Positions 1 through 9,583 of a stretch of 64,000 nt of DNA are shown one piece after another. The notes under the pieces are model-generated. The model was not told the DNA's origin and did not search any database. It was given only the letters and a program-made list of their open reading frames with translations. The DNA is from Kaistia algarum (lineage in GTDB: Bacteria > Pseudomonadota > Alphaproteobacteria > Rhizobiales > Kaistiaceae), in the NCBI RefSeq assembly GCF_026343945.1, contig NZ_JAPKNJ010000001.1:2294001-2358000 (forward strand). The letters are read 5' to 3'. A program made the translations under genes and the position numbers. Numbering within the stretch: position 1 is the first letter of the stretch; the number at the start of each line of letters is the position of its first letter.

Positions 1-573
1 GGTATGGCCCGATTGCGAGAAGATCAGCGCGACCTCGTTCGGCCGCGATGTCTCCGCATGCATCCATTGCTTCTTGCGCCCGACGAGCGCGGCGCAACGC
101 AGGCCCAGCCGCTGGAATTTGTGTTCGGCGTCGATGGCGGTCACTTCGGAAATGCCGGTGGCGTAAATGCCGATCCAACTCGCCGCCTGCAGCAGGCGGG
201 CACCTTCCTCGAGTTGCCGCGGGATCAAATCCTCCAGCGCGCGCTGGATCGCGGCCAGGGAGTTGCGTGCCGTCTTGCGGACGATGTTCTCGATCGAATC
301 GTCGGGAACGATCTGCTCATAGGCGAATGGCGCGGAGGGGACGAGGCTCTGCGCCAGATGCAGCTTGAAGTCCTGGTAGCCCTCATAGCCGAAGCGCCGG
401 CAGAACCGCATGACCGTCGGGTCGCTGACCTCGCATTCCTGCGATAGCCGCGCCATGCTCATATGGATGACCTTGCCGGGATGAGACTTGACGAAGCTGC
501 ACAGCCGCTGCTCGGCCGGACCCATCCGGTCGTTCTCTTGAAGGATGCGCTGCAGCAGGCTGTTCGTCGACAT
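1..573 (-). CDS. RpiR/MurR-family transcriptional regulator (partial, C-terminus off the left edge)
   Basis: 191 codons are open from an ATG at 573 to the window edge. Residues about 1-75 match the RpiR-type N-terminal helix-turn-helix domain: a helical lead-in, then the HTH around 37-63 ('RLSQECEVSDPTVMRFCRR'). From about residue 130 the SIS sugar-phosphate-binding domain begins ('GIYATGISEVTAIDAEHKF') and is cut off near an 'IFSQSGHT' segment typical of SIS folds. Members sense phosphosugars and control nearby sugar catabolic genes. The start lies one base after the stop of the phosphatase gene, so this is the last visible gene of a four-gene minus-strand operon and probably regulates it (inference). 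The family call is firm; the effector is unknown. Confidence 0.9.
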   Translation of the reverse strand, partial: MSTNSLLQRILQENDRMGPAEQRLCSFVKSHPGKVIHMSMARLSQECEVSDPTVMRFCRRFGYEGYQDFKLHLAQSLVPSAPFAYEQIVPDDSIENIVRKTARNSLAAIQRALEDLIPRQLEEGARLLQAASWIGIYATGISEVTAIDAEHKFQRLGLRCAALVGRKKQWMHAETSRPNEVALIFSQSGHT

Positions 574-574
574 G

Positions 575-1249
575 TCAGGGGTCCGCCGGTCGATAGGCCA
601 GGAGATCGAGTAGCCGGGTGATACGCTGGCCGCGCGACGTCTCGACGAGCGGACCCCCGCCCCAGGGCACGACGAAGAACGGCGCGTCGGCGGCTTCCGC
701 GGTCGCCGCGTCGACAGCCGTATCACCCACATAGGCGAAGGCGCCGCCCGGCAGCCCCATGAGCCGCGCCACCGCCAGCAGATGCCCTGGATCCGGCTTG
801 CAGGCAGGGACCGCGTCGGCACCGAGCACGGCCTCGAACAGCGGTCCGATACCGAGGAGGTCAAGAATGCGCAGGGTAAGGGCGTGCGGCTTGTTCGTGC
901 AAATGCCGAGCCGGAATCCCGCCTGCCTGAGCCGGTCGAGATCGGTACGGACATCGCTATAGAAGCGTGTCAGGCTGACCGGCGCCTCGTCATAATTGCG
1001 CAGATAGCCGGCGAGCGCGTCGTCGATCGTTGCCGTGTCGCTCGGCAGCCTCAATTCGACGAACATGTCGAGAAGCAGGCGGCGAGGGCCATTGCCGATG
1101 AAGCGTTCAATAAATGCCGCCTCCTGTACCGGCCAGCCTTGAGCGCGCAGATAGCCATTCACCGCGGCGGCGATATCGGGCGCGCTGTCGATCAGGGTAC
1201 CGTCGAGATCGAAGATCAGCGCTTGATAGGCCGGCGTTGGGGTCGCCAT
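575..1249 (-). CDS. HAD-superfamily phosphatase, phosphoglycolate phosphatase (Gph)-like
   Basis: About 224 residues with the full HAD set: motif I 'FDLDGTLID' near residues 13-21 with both catalytic Asp, motif II Thr in 'ICTNKP', motif III Lys in 'KPDPGHLL', and motif IV 'YVGDTAVDAATAE'. Length and the 'FIGNGPRRLL' cap segment fit the Gph branch, which removes phosphate from small phosphorylated metabolites. I chose the ATG at 1249 because GGGAG sits 9 nt upstream; an ATG at 1276 overlapping the kinase stop (ATGA) is the alternative and adds nine residues. It sits between a sugar kinase and an RpiR regulator, so its substrate may be a sugar phosphate of this pathway rather than phosphoglycolate (inference). 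Confidence 0.88.
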   Translation of the reverse strand: MATPTPAYQALIFDLDGTLIDSAPDIAAAVNGYLRAQGWPVQEAAFIERFIGNGPRRLLLDMFVELRLPSDTATIDDALAGYLRNYDEAPVSLTRFYSDVRTDLDRLRQAGFRLGICTNKPHALTLRILDLLGIGPLFEAVLGADAVPACKPDPGHLLAVARLMGLPGGAFAYVGDTAVDAATAEAADAPFFVVPWGGGPLVETSRGQRITRLLDLLAYRPADP

Positions 1250-1272
1250 GAACTCGGTCTCCCTGGTCGCGC

Positions 1273-2796
1273 TCATGGGTCGAGCGCCGCTTCGGAGATC
1301 GTCGCGAAACTCTGCGACAGCGCCGGATAGAGCGAGTGGAAGATCTCGAATGCGCCGCGCAGGACTTGCCCGGCGGCCTTGTCCGGCGTCTGCCGCGTCA
1401 ACGGGCGGCAGAGCGCGGCGGCCGTATGCGTGTCGGGCCAGATGCCAGTGCCGACGCCAGCGACCAGCGCCGCGCCAAAAGCTCCGCCCTCAGCCGCGCC
1501 CTCCGTCGTGACAACCTCGCAGTCGAACAGATCGGCTTGCATTTGCCGCCAGAGTTCGGAGCGCGCGCCACCGCCTGAGGCCTTGATCACCGTGTGGCCG
1601 GTCCCGGTCCGCTTCATCAGGGCGTAAATGTCATAGAGCGCATAGGTCACGCCCTCCATGACGCTGCGCGCCAGGTCGCCAGCGTCATGGCGGGCCGTCA
1701 GGCCGATGAACGCGCCACGCGCCAGAGGGTCCGGATGCGGGCAGCGCTCGCCATAGAGATAGGGCAGGAAGAACAGCCCGCGCGATCCCGCCGGGCTTTG
1801 CGAGGCACGTTCAACGATCTCGTCGAAGGAAAGCTCATCCGCCGCCGGCCCGAAAGCGCCCATCACGCCGCGGAACCAGGCCATCGCGCCGCCGGCATTG
1901 AGCGAGACGCCCATGCAATGCCAGGCTTCCGGCGCGACATTGCAGAAGATCTGGAGGCGGCCGTCCGGATTGTCTTCCGGGGCCGTGAGCGCACCAGCGA
2001 CGATCCCGGCTGTGCCGATCGTGGTCTGCAATTCGCCCGGCGCCATCACGCCAGAGCCCAGCGTCTGGATGACGCTGTCGCCACCGCCGCCGACGACAGG
2101 AATCCCTTCCGCGAGGCCGAAAAGCGCAGCGCCGGACCGGCTGACACGGCCGGTGATCGCGTGCGATTCATGACAGGGCGCCAGCAATGCCGGATCGATA
2201 TCGACGCGATCAAGCAGCGGCCGCGACCAGCTGCGCTGGCGCACATCGAAGAGGCCGGTGCCGGAAGCGTCCGAAACCTCGGTCGCGATCTCGCCCGTCA
2301 AGATCAGGCGGAGATAGTCCTTCGGGTTCAGTACATGCCGCAGGTGTGCGTATAGCGCCGGCTCATGGTTGCGCATCCAGAGGATCTTGCCGCCGGTATA
2401 GCCGATCAGCATGCGGTTGTTGGTCAGCGCCAGCAGAGCCTCCGCGCCGCCGGCCCGTTCCGTGATCTCGGCGCATTCGGCCGCGTTGCGCTGGTCGTTC
2501 CACAAGAGGGCCGGCCGCAGGACGTTGTGCGCCTCGTCGAGTGGCGTCATGCCGTGCATCTGGCCGGAAAGCCCGATGCCGCCGATCTCCGCGTCCGGCC
2601 GCTGCTGCAGCACGCCGGCAACGGCGCGCCGTGCACCTTCGATCCATAGCGAGGGATCCTGCTCGGTCCAACCGGGGCGCGGCTGCGAGACGCCATAGCT
2701 CTCGGTACGGCTGGCCAGCACGGCACCATCGGCGTCGATCAGCAACGCCTTGCATCCCGACGTGCCGATATCGATCCCCAGCAGGGCCAGAATCAT
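1273..2796 (-). CDS. FGGY-family carbohydrate kinase, xylulokinase (XylB)-like
   Basis: 507 residues, normal for FGGY kinases. It begins with the phosphate-1 loop 'LGIDIGTSGCKALLIDADG', has 'GLSGQMHGM' near residue 80 as in xylulokinases, 'TIGTAGIVAGA' in the phosphate-2 region, and ends with the FGGY signature region 'IKASGGGARSELWRQMQADLFD'. The expected reaction is ATP-dependent phosphorylation of a ketose or polyol, with D-xylulose the first guess. It starts 3 nt after the aldehyde dehydrogenase stop and lies just ahead of the phosphatase gene, so the three are probably co-transcribed. No isomerase or transporter for the sugar lies within the window, so the substrate cannot be fixed from context. 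Confidence 0.88.
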   Translation of the reverse strand: MILALLGIDIGTSGCKALLIDADGAVLASRTESYGVSQPRPGWTEQDPSLWIEGARRAVAGVLQQRPDAEIGGIGLSGQMHGMTPLDEAHNVLRPALLWNDQRNAAECAEITERAGGAEALLALTNNRMLIGYTGGKILWMRNHEPALYAHLRHVLNPKDYLRLILTGEIATEVSDASGTGLFDVRQRSWSRPLLDRVDIDPALLAPCHESHAITGRVSRSGAALFGLAEGIPVVGGGGDSVIQTLGSGVMAPGELQTTIGTAGIVAGALTAPEDNPDGRLQIFCNVAPEAWHCMGVSLNAGGAMAWFRGVMGAFGPAADELSFDEIVERASQSPAGSRGLFFLPYLYGERCPHPDPLARGAFIGLTARHDAGDLARSVMEGVTYALYDIYALMKRTGTGHTVIKASGGGARSELWRQMQADLFDCEVVTTEGAAEGGAFGAALVAGVGTGIWPDTHTAAALCRPLTRQTPDKAAGQVLRGAFEIFHSLYPALSQSFATISEAALDP

Positions 2797-2799
2797 CGG

Positions 2800-4263
2800 C
2801 TAGGACCCCTGCGGCAGGTCATGGCGCACGCGGATATGCTTGAAATTCATATATTCCAGCATACCCTCACGCCCGTGCTCATAGCCGACGCCGCTCTGCT
2901 TGCGCCCGCCATAGGGCGCGTTCATCACACCGGCATCGACATTGTTGACCGCGACATTTCCATAGTCGAGACGCGTCGTCAGATAGCGCACCTCATCGAG
3001 GTCCTTCGCATAGACATAGGAGGCGAGCCCGTAGGGCGTGTCATTCGCCAGTGTGATGGCCTCGTCCAGCCGGTCGAATGGCATCACGCCGATCAGGGGG
3101 CCGAACGTCTCCTCGCTCATCACCTTCATCTCATGCGTGCAGCCGGTCACGATGGTCGGGCGAAAGAAGTGGCCGCGCGCGAACTCGTCTCCCTCGGGCG
3201 CCGATCCGCCGGTGACGAGGCGGGCGCCCTTGGCGAGTGCGTCGGCCAGATGCTCGCGGGTCTTCGCCAACGGTGCGGCCGAAGCCATGGCGCCCAGATC
3301 GGCATCGGGCCTGTCCAGCCCGTTGCCGATGGTCAGCGCCTCGGCGGCGACCGCGAGCTTGGCAACGAATTCGTCCAGGATCGGCCGGGCGACATAGGCC
3401 CGGTTTATCGCGATGCAGATCTGGCCCATGTTCCGGAACGAGCGCCGTGCGGTTCCCTTTACCGCGGCATCGAGATTGGCCGATTGCGTGACGATGATCG
3501 GGCAGTTGCCGCCCAACTCCAGCGACATCCGCTTGACGCTGGTGCAGGAACGCTGGATGTGCAGCCCGACGCTGCTCGATCCGGTGAAGGCGATCTTGTC
3601 CACGCCCGGATGTTCGACCAGCGCCTGCCCGACGACCGAGCCGGGCCCGGTGACGACATTGACGACGCCAGCGGGGATCTTGGCCTCGTCAACCTTCTGC
3701 GCGATCGCCAGCGCCGTAAACGGCGTCAGGTCGGCCGGCTTGATGACGATGGTGCAACCGGCGGCGAGCGACGCGCACAGCTTCCATCCGACCAGTTCGG
3801 CCGGATAGTTCCAGGGCGTGATCGCCGCCACCACGCCGATCGGCTCCCGGATCACCAGGCTTTCATGGTCCGTCGTATCGTTCGGAACGATTTCGCCATG
3901 CACGCGGACCGCCTCTTCCGCGTAGAAATGACAGGCCTCGGCAAGCTTCAGGATTTCGCCGCGAGCCTCGTTGAGCGGCTTGCCCTGCTCCATTGTCATG
4001 ATCCGGGCCATCCGGTCGGCGTCAGCCGAAATCAGACCGCCAAGCCGCTTCAGCGCCGCCGACCGCGCGCGGCCCGGGAGGTCGGCCCAGCCGCGGAAAG
4101 CTCGCCTGGCCGCGGCGACGGCCGCATTCACTTCCTCGCCCGTCGAGGCGGCGATCTCACCGATCACCTCGCCGGTTGCCGGGTTCTCGACAGGAACCCG
4201 TCCACCTGCTCCGACCTTCCAACTGCCACCGATGAACAGCTTCCCATTCAGCTCAGAAATCAT
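2800..4263 (-). CDS. NAD(P)+-dependent aldehyde dehydrogenase, GabD/lactaldehyde-type
   Basis: 487 residues of the ALDH superfamily. Visible are the cofactor segment 'TPWNYPAEL', the general-base Glu in 'LELGGNCPI', the catalytic Cys in 'MGQICIAINR', and the C-terminal 'EETFGPLIGVMPF'. It oxidises an aldehyde to the acid; the closest branches are succinate-semialdehyde, lactaldehyde and glycolaldehyde dehydrogenases. I chose the ATG at 4263 (AGGG about 8 nt upstream); an in-frame ATG at 4293 has no ribosome site. It is the first gene of the ALDH-kinase-phosphatase-RpiR operon. An AT-rich stretch near 4337-4362 could hold the promoter, but I find no well-spaced -35/-10 pair there. Confidence 0.9.
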   Translation of the reverse strand: MISELNGKLFIGGSWKVGAGGRVPVENPATGEVIGEIAASTGEEVNAAVAAARRAFRGWADLPGRARSAALKRLGGLISADADRMARIMTMEQGKPLNEARGEILKLAEACHFYAEEAVRVHGEIVPNDTTDHESLVIREPIGVVAAITPWNYPAELVGWKLCASLAAGCTIVIKPADLTPFTALAIAQKVDEAKIPAGVVNVVTGPGSVVGQALVEHPGVDKIAFTGSSSVGLHIQRSCTSVKRMSLELGGNCPIIVTQSANLDAAVKGTARRSFRNMGQICIAINRAYVARPILDEFVAKLAVAAEALTIGNGLDRPDADLGAMASAAPLAKTREHLADALAKGARLVTGGSAPEGDEFARGHFFRPTIVTGCTHEMKVMSEETFGPLIGVMPFDRLDEAITLANDTPYGLASYVYAKDLDEVRYLTTRLDYGNVAVNNVDAGVMNAPYGGRKQSGVGYEHGREGMLEYMNFKHIRVRHDLPQGS

Positions 4264-4934
4264 GTCGCGTCCCTGCGGCTCGATGCCCGGCATAGCTATC
4301 GTCCAAGTCAGTGCGGACGAGACGAGCCTGGCTCAGAATATAGCATAACTACATGATCACAAGGGAGCGCCCACCAAATTTCCCGGGAGCGCGCCGATAG
4401 GGCGCCATCGCCATAAGCGATTATAATAGCGTCATATTTGGCTCTGCTAAAGCGGTATGAGTGGAGTGCAGAGGGATGGAGTGCGGGATCGCAGCGCGCT
4501 TTCGGCCAGAGATCCGGCTAAAACGACAGAGAGAAGGTAGTTTTACTACGGACACGACAGCCGAGTCTGGATAGAATTCAGTAGCCGTGGTCGCCAGGAG
4601 CCAGTGCAGATTCAGACATTCGCGGTGTACGCGTCCGTCGAGCGCCTCGACAACGGTGTCGTCGGAAGGCTTCCCGTTCGGCTCAGTTGAAGAGGATGCC
4701 ACTCGTATGTTGCCGCAGATACGGAGCCTGGGGCTATCGCCGGGCGCAGCCGTTCGCCGTCGGCGATAACCTTCCGCACCGCTGTCGCCGCCATCGAGGC
4801 CGGTGACGGCGATCGTGCTGCGGCGCTGGAAGGCCGAACCTATCGCCGGCGCCCGCGCTTCCTGCTCTGTCAATGGATCAAGCGGAGGGCAACCCGGCCC
4901 CTGAACATTGGCAGCGACGTCTGGCCGCTTCAAA
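4264..4934. other. Gene-poor scar between the ALDH operon and tRNA-Arg
   Basis: About 670 bases with no convincing intact gene. A 170-codon open frame on the minus strand (4421-4933) spans most of it, but only a short internal part resembles a known protein (the IS3-type fragment below); the rest is not recognisable. The interval touches the 3' end of tRNA-Arg(CCT), and tRNA 3' ends are common integration sites, so it reads as the remains of an old insertion (inference). I saw no integrase gene and no direct repeat of the tRNA 3' end inside the interval. Confidence 0.5.
4577..4693 (-). pseudogene. IS3-family transposase (OrfB, DDE integrase core) fragment
   Basis: On the minus strand this stretch encodes 'PNGKPSDDTVVEALDGR' followed by 'VHRECLNLHWLL'. 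This corresponds to the conserved end of the IS3-family OrfB core, typically 'PGKPTDNA.IE.FNGR.R.ECLN.HWF', which carries the catalytic Glu. Only about 39 codons are recognisable; the first two catalytic Asp and the N-terminal half are absent, and the downstream reading is unrelated. It is therefore a decayed remnant, not an active element. Flanking inverted repeats were not found. The family match is by eye. Confidence 0.7.
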
Positions 4935-5011
<77 letters not shown>

Positions 5012-5092
5012 AGGCCGTTTGGCGACGCCTCCTCTAGCATGATCCGCGCGCCGCGTGCACCCCCGTTTCCGCCGGGCCGGGAACGTGGGAGC

Positions 5093-6028
5093 ATGGCGGC
5101 GATGTTCGCATTCCGGAGCCATGTTGTTGCCGCGAAGAGGCTTCCATGCCATCGCTTTGCCATGCTCGTCGGCATGATCACCATCATGGCAGGCGCGGGC
5201 GAATCGGCGGCGGATCCGGTGGAGAGCGGCTTGAGCGAAGCGAAGGCGCGGTCGGCGGCTGGCGTGGAGCGGCTGCTCGGCGGATCGCGCTGCGATCTCG
5301 TAGCGGGCGAGGGCGGCCTGGTAGCGTCGGTCGTCGACGGCGACACCATCATCCTCGACAGCGGCCTCGAAGTCCGCCTCGCCGGCATCCAGGCGCCGAA
5401 GCTGCCGCTTGGCCGTCCCGATTTCGCGCCATGGCCGCTCGCTGGCGAGGCCAAGGCCGAACTGGAGCGCCTGGCCCTCGGCGCCGCCGTGGAGCTGCGC
5501 TATGGCGGGACGCGGCGTGACCGCTATGGCCGAGCGCTCGCTCAACTTTTCGTGCTGTCGGAAGATGGCAGCGAGACCTGGCTTCAGGAGAAAATTCTCG
5601 CCGCCGGCCTCGCGCGGGTCTATTCCTTCGCCGATAATCGGCAATGCATCGGCGCTCTGACCGGAACCGAGCGGGTGGCCAGACGTTCCACTCTTGGTCT
5701 CTGGGCAGATCCGTACTACGAGGTTTCCTCGGCGACCAATCCAGCTCTTGCGCGTCGGCGAGACAGCTATGATCTGGTAGAGGGCCGTGTCCTTTCCGTC
5801 GGTGAACGCGGTCCTATCCTCTATCTTGATTTCGGACTTACCTGGTCGACGGACTTTACGGTGGTCCTGTCGAGCGAGGCGGCTGCGGCGCTTGCCGAAA
5901 TCGGCTGGAAGGCCGGTGATCTTGTAGGACGACGCGTGCGGGTCAGGGGTTGGATCGAACAACGCGGCGGTCCGAGCATTCGGGTGACGCATCCCGAGCA
6001 GCTCGAGCTGCTGGACGACGGTGGGTGA
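5093..6028 (+). CDS. Secreted thermonuclease-like (SNase/TNase-fold) protein
   Basis: 311 residues. After a basic N-terminus and a hydrophobic stretch (about residues 22-35, a possible signal peptide) comes an SNase-like fold: 'VASVVDGDTIIL', 'VRLAGIQAP', then 'RDRYGRALAQLFV' with the Arg typical of the nuclease active site and 'LQEKILAAGLARVY'. The C-terminal half carries an OB-like segment ('LVEGRVLSVGERGPILYLDFG'). The likely role is phosphodiester cleavage of nucleic acid in the periplasm or outside the cell, though not all members are active. I took ATG 5093 (GGGAG just upstream); ATG 5102 is possible. An open frame running back into the tRNA is an artefact. It overlaps the next gene by 1 nt, so both are probably one transcript. 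Confidence 0.82.
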   Translation: MAAMFAFRSHVVAAKRLPCHRFAMLVGMITIMAGAGESAADPVESGLSEAKARSAAGVERLLGGSRCDLVAGEGGLVASVVDGDTIILDSGLEVRLAGIQAPKLPLGRPDFAPWPLAGEAKAELERLALGAAVELRYGGTRRDRYGRALAQLFVLSEDGSETWLQEKILAAGLARVYSFADNRQCIGALTGTERVARRSTLGLWADPYYEVSSATNPALARRRDSYDLVEGRVLSVGERGPILYLDFGLTWSTDFTVVLSSEAAAALAEIGWKAGDLVGRRVRVRGWIEQRGGPSIRVTHPEQLELLDDGG

Positions 6029-7530
6029 TGAGCGAAGGCGCGACGGACGGGTGCTGCGTCCGCAACGAGAGGCCGCGGTGGCGCGGCGCGGTGTTCGCGA
6101 TGCTGGCGGGGCTTCTCCTCGCCGGCTGCACAACCGCGCTTGAAGGAACCTATGGTCCGCCGACCACGGTCGCCGGATCGGCCAATCCGGCGCCGGTGGA
6201 TCCCGTCCAGGCCCGGATCGGGGCCGAGGAGCATCCGCGCATCGTCGCCAGCTATGGCGGCGTCTATCACGACGACAAGCTGGAGCGGACTTTGGCGCGC
6301 ATCGTCGGCCGCTGCGTCGCCGCCTCCGACGATCCCTCCCAATCCTACCGGATCACGATCCTGAACAGCCCTTCGGTCAACGCTTTCGCGTTGCCCGGCG
6401 GCTATCTCTATGTGACGCGCGGCCTCTTGGCGCTCGCCAATGATTCCTCCGAGGTCGCGGCGGTGATCTCGCATGAGATGGGGCACGTCACCGCCAATCA
6501 CGCCATGCAGCGCCAGAACAAGGCCCGCGCCGCCGTCATCGTCAGCCGCGTCGTCACCGATGTGCTGCAGGATGGCGAGGCTGGGCAGCTGGCGCTTGCC
6601 TCAAGCCAGCGCACGCTCGCCGCCTTCTCGCAGCAGCAGGAACTGGAGGCCGACGCGATCGGCGTGCGGACCATCGGCAAGGCCGGCTACGATCCCTTCG
6701 CCGCCGCGCGCTTCCTCGATCTCATGGGCCGCTACGCGGCCTATAAGTCGGCCGGAACGGTGCAGGACAAGCGCCCGGACTTTCTCGCCACTCATCCGGC
6801 GACGCCGCAACGCGTGGATTTCGCGATCCGCGCCGCGCGCCAGTTCGGTGCGCCAGGGATCGGCGAGGTCGATCGCGATCGCTATCTCCAGGGCATCGAC
6901 GGCATGATCTTCGGCGACGACCAGACGCAGGGTTTCGTGCGCGGAAAGACCTTCCTGCATCCCACGCTCGGCGTCGGCTTCGCTGTGCCGGATGGCTTCG
7001 TGCTCGACAATACCAGCGACGCTGTGTTGGCGACCGGACCGGACGGAACCGCGCTGCGCTTCGACGGCGCCAATCTTCCCGCGGGCTCGTCGCTGGCGAC
7101 CTATATCGCCTCCGGCTGGGTCAATGGCCTCGACGCGGCCTCGATCCAGACCTTTTCGGTCAACGGGCTCGAGGCGGCTTCCGCCAAGGCGCAGGCCAAG
7201 GGTTGGGTGTTCCGCATCGCGGTAATCCGCGTCGGGCCCAACGCCACCTATCGCTTCATCTTCGCCAATGAGAGCGATACGCCCGGCCTTGAGCAGGCCG
7301 CGCAGGCGACGATCCAGAGCTTCCGCCACCTGACGCAGCAGGAGGTCGCGGCGCTGCAGCCGCTGCGCATCCGCCTCGTGACGGTGGCGCCGGGCGATAC
7401 CGTGCAAAGCGTGGCGGCGCGCATGCGCGGCGTCGACCGTCCGCTCGATCTCTTCCAGGTCCTCAACGACATCAAGCCGGGTGCCGGCCTGCCGGCAGTC
7501 GGCCAGAAGGTGAAGATCGTCGCGGAATAG
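6028..7530 (+). CDS. M48-family metalloprotease lipoprotein with C-terminal LysM-like domain
   Basis: 500 residues. It has a lipoprotein signal with lipobox 'LAGC' (Cys34), then an M48 peptidase domain with the zinc motif HEMGH (His149-Glu150-His153) and the third-ligand region 'QQQELEADAIGV' downstream. The last 50 residues ('VAPGDTVQSVAARM...GQKVKIV') resemble a LysM-type peptidoglycan-binding unit. The family (LoiP/BepA/YfgC-like) acts in periplasmic protein quality control at the outer membrane. The start was set at ATG 6028, which overlaps the nuclease stop (TGATG). Anchoring plus LysM suggests action near the cell wall (inference). Confidence 0.9.
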   Translation: MSEGATDGCCVRNERPRWRGAVFAMLAGLLLAGCTTALEGTYGPPTTVAGSANPAPVDPVQARIGAEEHPRIVASYGGVYHDDKLERTLARIVGRCVAASDDPSQSYRITILNSPSVNAFALPGGYLYVTRGLLALANDSSEVAAVISHEMGHVTANHAMQRQNKARAAVIVSRVVTDVLQDGEAGQLALASSQRTLAAFSQQQELEADAIGVRTIGKAGYDPFAAARFLDLMGRYAAYKSAGTVQDKRPDFLATHPATPQRVDFAIRAARQFGAPGIGEVDRDRYLQGIDGMIFGDDQTQGFVRGKTFLHPTLGVGFAVPDGFVLDNTSDAVLATGPDGTALRFDGANLPAGSSLATYIASGWVNGLDAASIQTFSVNGLEAASAKAQAKGWVFRIAVIRVGPNATYRFIFANESDTPGLEQAAQATIQSFRHLTQQEVAALQPLRIRLVTVAPGDTVQSVAARMRGVDRPLDLFQVLNDIKPGAGLPAVGQKVKIVAE

Positions 7531-7587
7531 GGCGACGGCACCCGCGACATATCCCAAGCGCACAAGCTGGCGGAGATAAGGTGAATT

Positions 7588-7682
7588 CCCTCCCCGCGCT
7601 GCGGGAGAGGGAGTTCGCCGCGTGTTTCATAGGTAAGCGACCTAATCCCGGCCGCCGCCTCTCCCGCGCAGCGGGGGAGGGA
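7588..7682. repeat. Pair of REP-like GC-rich palindromes in inverted orientation
   Basis: Two imperfect palindromes, at 7588-7611 (CCCTCCCCGC, gct, GCGGGAGAGGG) and 7658-7682 (CCTCTCCCGC, gca, GCGGGGGAGGG), are near reverse complements of each other. They sit between the convergent ends of the M48 gene and ilvD. Each can fold alone and the two can pair together. This is the usual form of dispersed repetitive extragenic palindromes in alphaproteobacteria; here they may also act as a two-way transcription stop (inference). A related hairpin lies at 47520-47543. Confidence 0.75.
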
Positions 7683-7732
7683 TGGGGAGGAGGCGAGCCG
7701 CCGTGAACTTGGCCGCTCGCGCTCGCGCGTGG

Positions 7733-9583
7733 CTACTCGACCTGCGTCACGTCGCGCACCGCGCCGCGATCGGCGCTGGTGGCCATGGCGGCGTAGGCGC
7801 GGAGCGCCGGGGTGACGTTGCGCTTGCGGGGCGCCGTCGGCTTCCAGCCGGCCTTGCCCTTGGCATCCATTGCCGCGCGGCGGGCCGCCAGTTCCGCATC
7901 GGAGATGGCGATGCGGATCGAGCGGTTGGGGATGTCGATCTCGATCGTGTCGCCCGGCTCGACCAGCGCGATGGCGCCGCCCGAGGCGGCTTCCGGTGCG
8001 GCATGGCCGATGGAGAGGCCCGAGGTGCCGCCCGAGAAGCGACCATCGGTGATGAGGGCGCAGGCCTTGCCGAGGCCGCGCGACTTCAGATAGCTCGTCG
8101 GATAGAGCATCTCCTGCATGCCGGGTCCGCCCTTTGGCCCTTCATAGCGGATGATGACGACGTCGCCTTCCTTGACGCGCTTGTTCAGGATGCCGTGGAC
8201 AGCATCATCCTGGCTCTCGAAGATCACGGCCGGACCGGTGAATTTCAGGATCGATTCGTCGACGCCCGCCGTCTTCACGATCGCGCCATTGGGGGCGAGA
8301 TTGCCCTTCAGGACAGCGAGGCCGCCATCCTTGGAGAAGGCATGCGGAACGTCGCGGATCGCGCCCTTTTCGCGGTCGAGATCGAGTTCCTCCCAGCGCG
8401 AGGACTGGCTGAAAGCCACCTGCGTCGGCACGCCGCCCGGCGCCGCCTTGAAGAATTCGCGCACGCTTTCCGAGTTGGTCTGGCGGATGTCCCAGCGCGC
8501 CAAAGCCTCGGCCATGGTCGAGGAATGGACGGTCGGCAATTCTGTGTTGAGCAGATCGGCGCGGGCGAGTTCGCCGAGAATGGCCATGATGCCACCGGCG
8601 CGGTGGACGTCCTCCATATGGACGTCCTGCTTGGCGGGCGCAACCTTGGAGAGCACGGGAACGCGGCGCGACAGGCGGTCGATGTCGTCGAGCGTGAAGT
8701 CGATCTCGGCCTCATGTGCGGCGGCGAGGATGTGCAGCACCGTATTGGTCGAGCCGCCCATGGCGATATCGAGCGTCATGGCATTTTCGAACGCGCCGAA
8801 GGAGGCGACGTTGCGCGGCAGCACGCTCGCGTCGTCCTGCTCGTAATAGCGCCGCGTGATGTCGACGATCAGATGGCCGGCCTCGACGAAGAGGCGCTTG
8901 CGGTCGGAATGGGTGGCCAGCGTCGAGCCATTGCCCGGCAGCGACAGGCCGAGCGCTTCGGTCAGGCAGTTCATCGAATTGGCCGTGAACATGCCCGAGC
9001 ACGAGCCGCAGGTCGGACAGGCGGAGCGCTCGATGACGGCGACGTCCTCGTCGGACACCTTGTCGTCGGCGGCGGCGACCATGGCGTCGACGAGGTCGAG
9101 GGCGACCTTCTTGCCGTGCATGACGACCTTGCCGGCCTCCATCGGACCGCCGGAGACGAAGATCGCCGGGATGTTGAGGCGGAGCGCCGCCATCAGCATG
9201 CCGGGGGTGATCTTGTCGCAATTGGAGATGCAGACCATGGCGTCGGCGCAATGCGCGTTGACCATGTATTCGACGCTGTCGGCGATGATCTCGCGGGAGG
9301 GCAGCGAATAGAGCATGCCGTCATGGCCCATCGCGATGCCGTCATCGACGGCGATCGTGTTGAACTCCTTGGCGACGCCGCCGGCTTGCTCGATCTCGCG
9401 CGCGACCAACTGGCCGAGATCCTTGAGATGGACATGGCCGGGCACGAACTGGGTAAAGGAATTCACCACCGCGATGATGGGCTTGCCGAAATCGCCGTCC
9501 TTCATGCCCGTCGCGCGCCAGAGGCCGCGGGCTCCGGCCATGTTGCGGCCATGGGTGGTGGTACGAGAGCGATAGGCGGGCAT
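7733..9583 (-). CDS. ilvD: Dihydroxy-acid dehydratase
   Basis: 616 residues, the same length as E. coli IlvD. It dehydrates 2,3-dihydroxy-isovalerate and 2,3-dihydroxy-3-methylvalerate in valine and isoleucine synthesis, using an Fe-S cluster and Mg. Visible are the cluster Cys regions '[15 protein letters not shown]' and '[19 protein letters not shown]' and the C-terminal '[14 protein letters not shown]'. The start at ATG 9583 (encoding [10 protein letters not shown]) is backed by GAGG upstream and matches family starts; in-frame codons before it belong to no domain. It stands alone, convergent with the M48 gene and divergent from the TerC gene. Confidence 0.97.
   Translation of the reverse strand: MPAYRSRTTTHGRNMAGARGLWRATGMKDGDFGKPIIAVVNSFTQFVPGHVHLKDLGQLVAREIEQAGGVAKEFNTIAVDDGIAMGHDGMLYSLPSREIIADSVEYMVNAHCADAMVCISNCDKITPGMLMAALRLNIPAIFVSGGPMEAGKVVMHGKKVALDLVDAMVAAADDKVSDEDVAVIERSACPTCGSCSGMFTANSMNCLTEALGLSLPGNGSTLATHSDRKRLFVEAGHLIVDITRRYYEQDDASVLPRNVASFGAFENAMTLDIAMGGSTNTVLHILAAAHEAEIDFTLDDIDRLSRRVPVLSKVAPAKQDVHMEDVHRAGGIMAILGELARADLLNTELPTVHSSTMAEALARWDIRQTNSESVREFFKAAPGGVPTQVAFSQSSRWEELDLDREKGAIRDVPHAFSKDGGLAVLKGNLAPNGAIVKTAGVDESILKFTGPAVIFESQDDAVHGILNKRVKEGDVVIIRYEGPKGGPGMQEMLYPTSYLKSRGLGKACALITDGRFSGGTSGLSIGHAAPEAASGGAIALVEPGDTIEIDIPNRSIRIAISDAELAARRAAMDAKGKAGWKPTAPRKRNVTPALRAYAAMATSADRGAVRDVTQVE

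Noticed and set aside
4337..4362. Promoter of the ALDH operon (TTGTGA ... TATATT)
   Set aside because: The spacer is only 14 bp, too short for a standard promoter; no better pair was found nearby.
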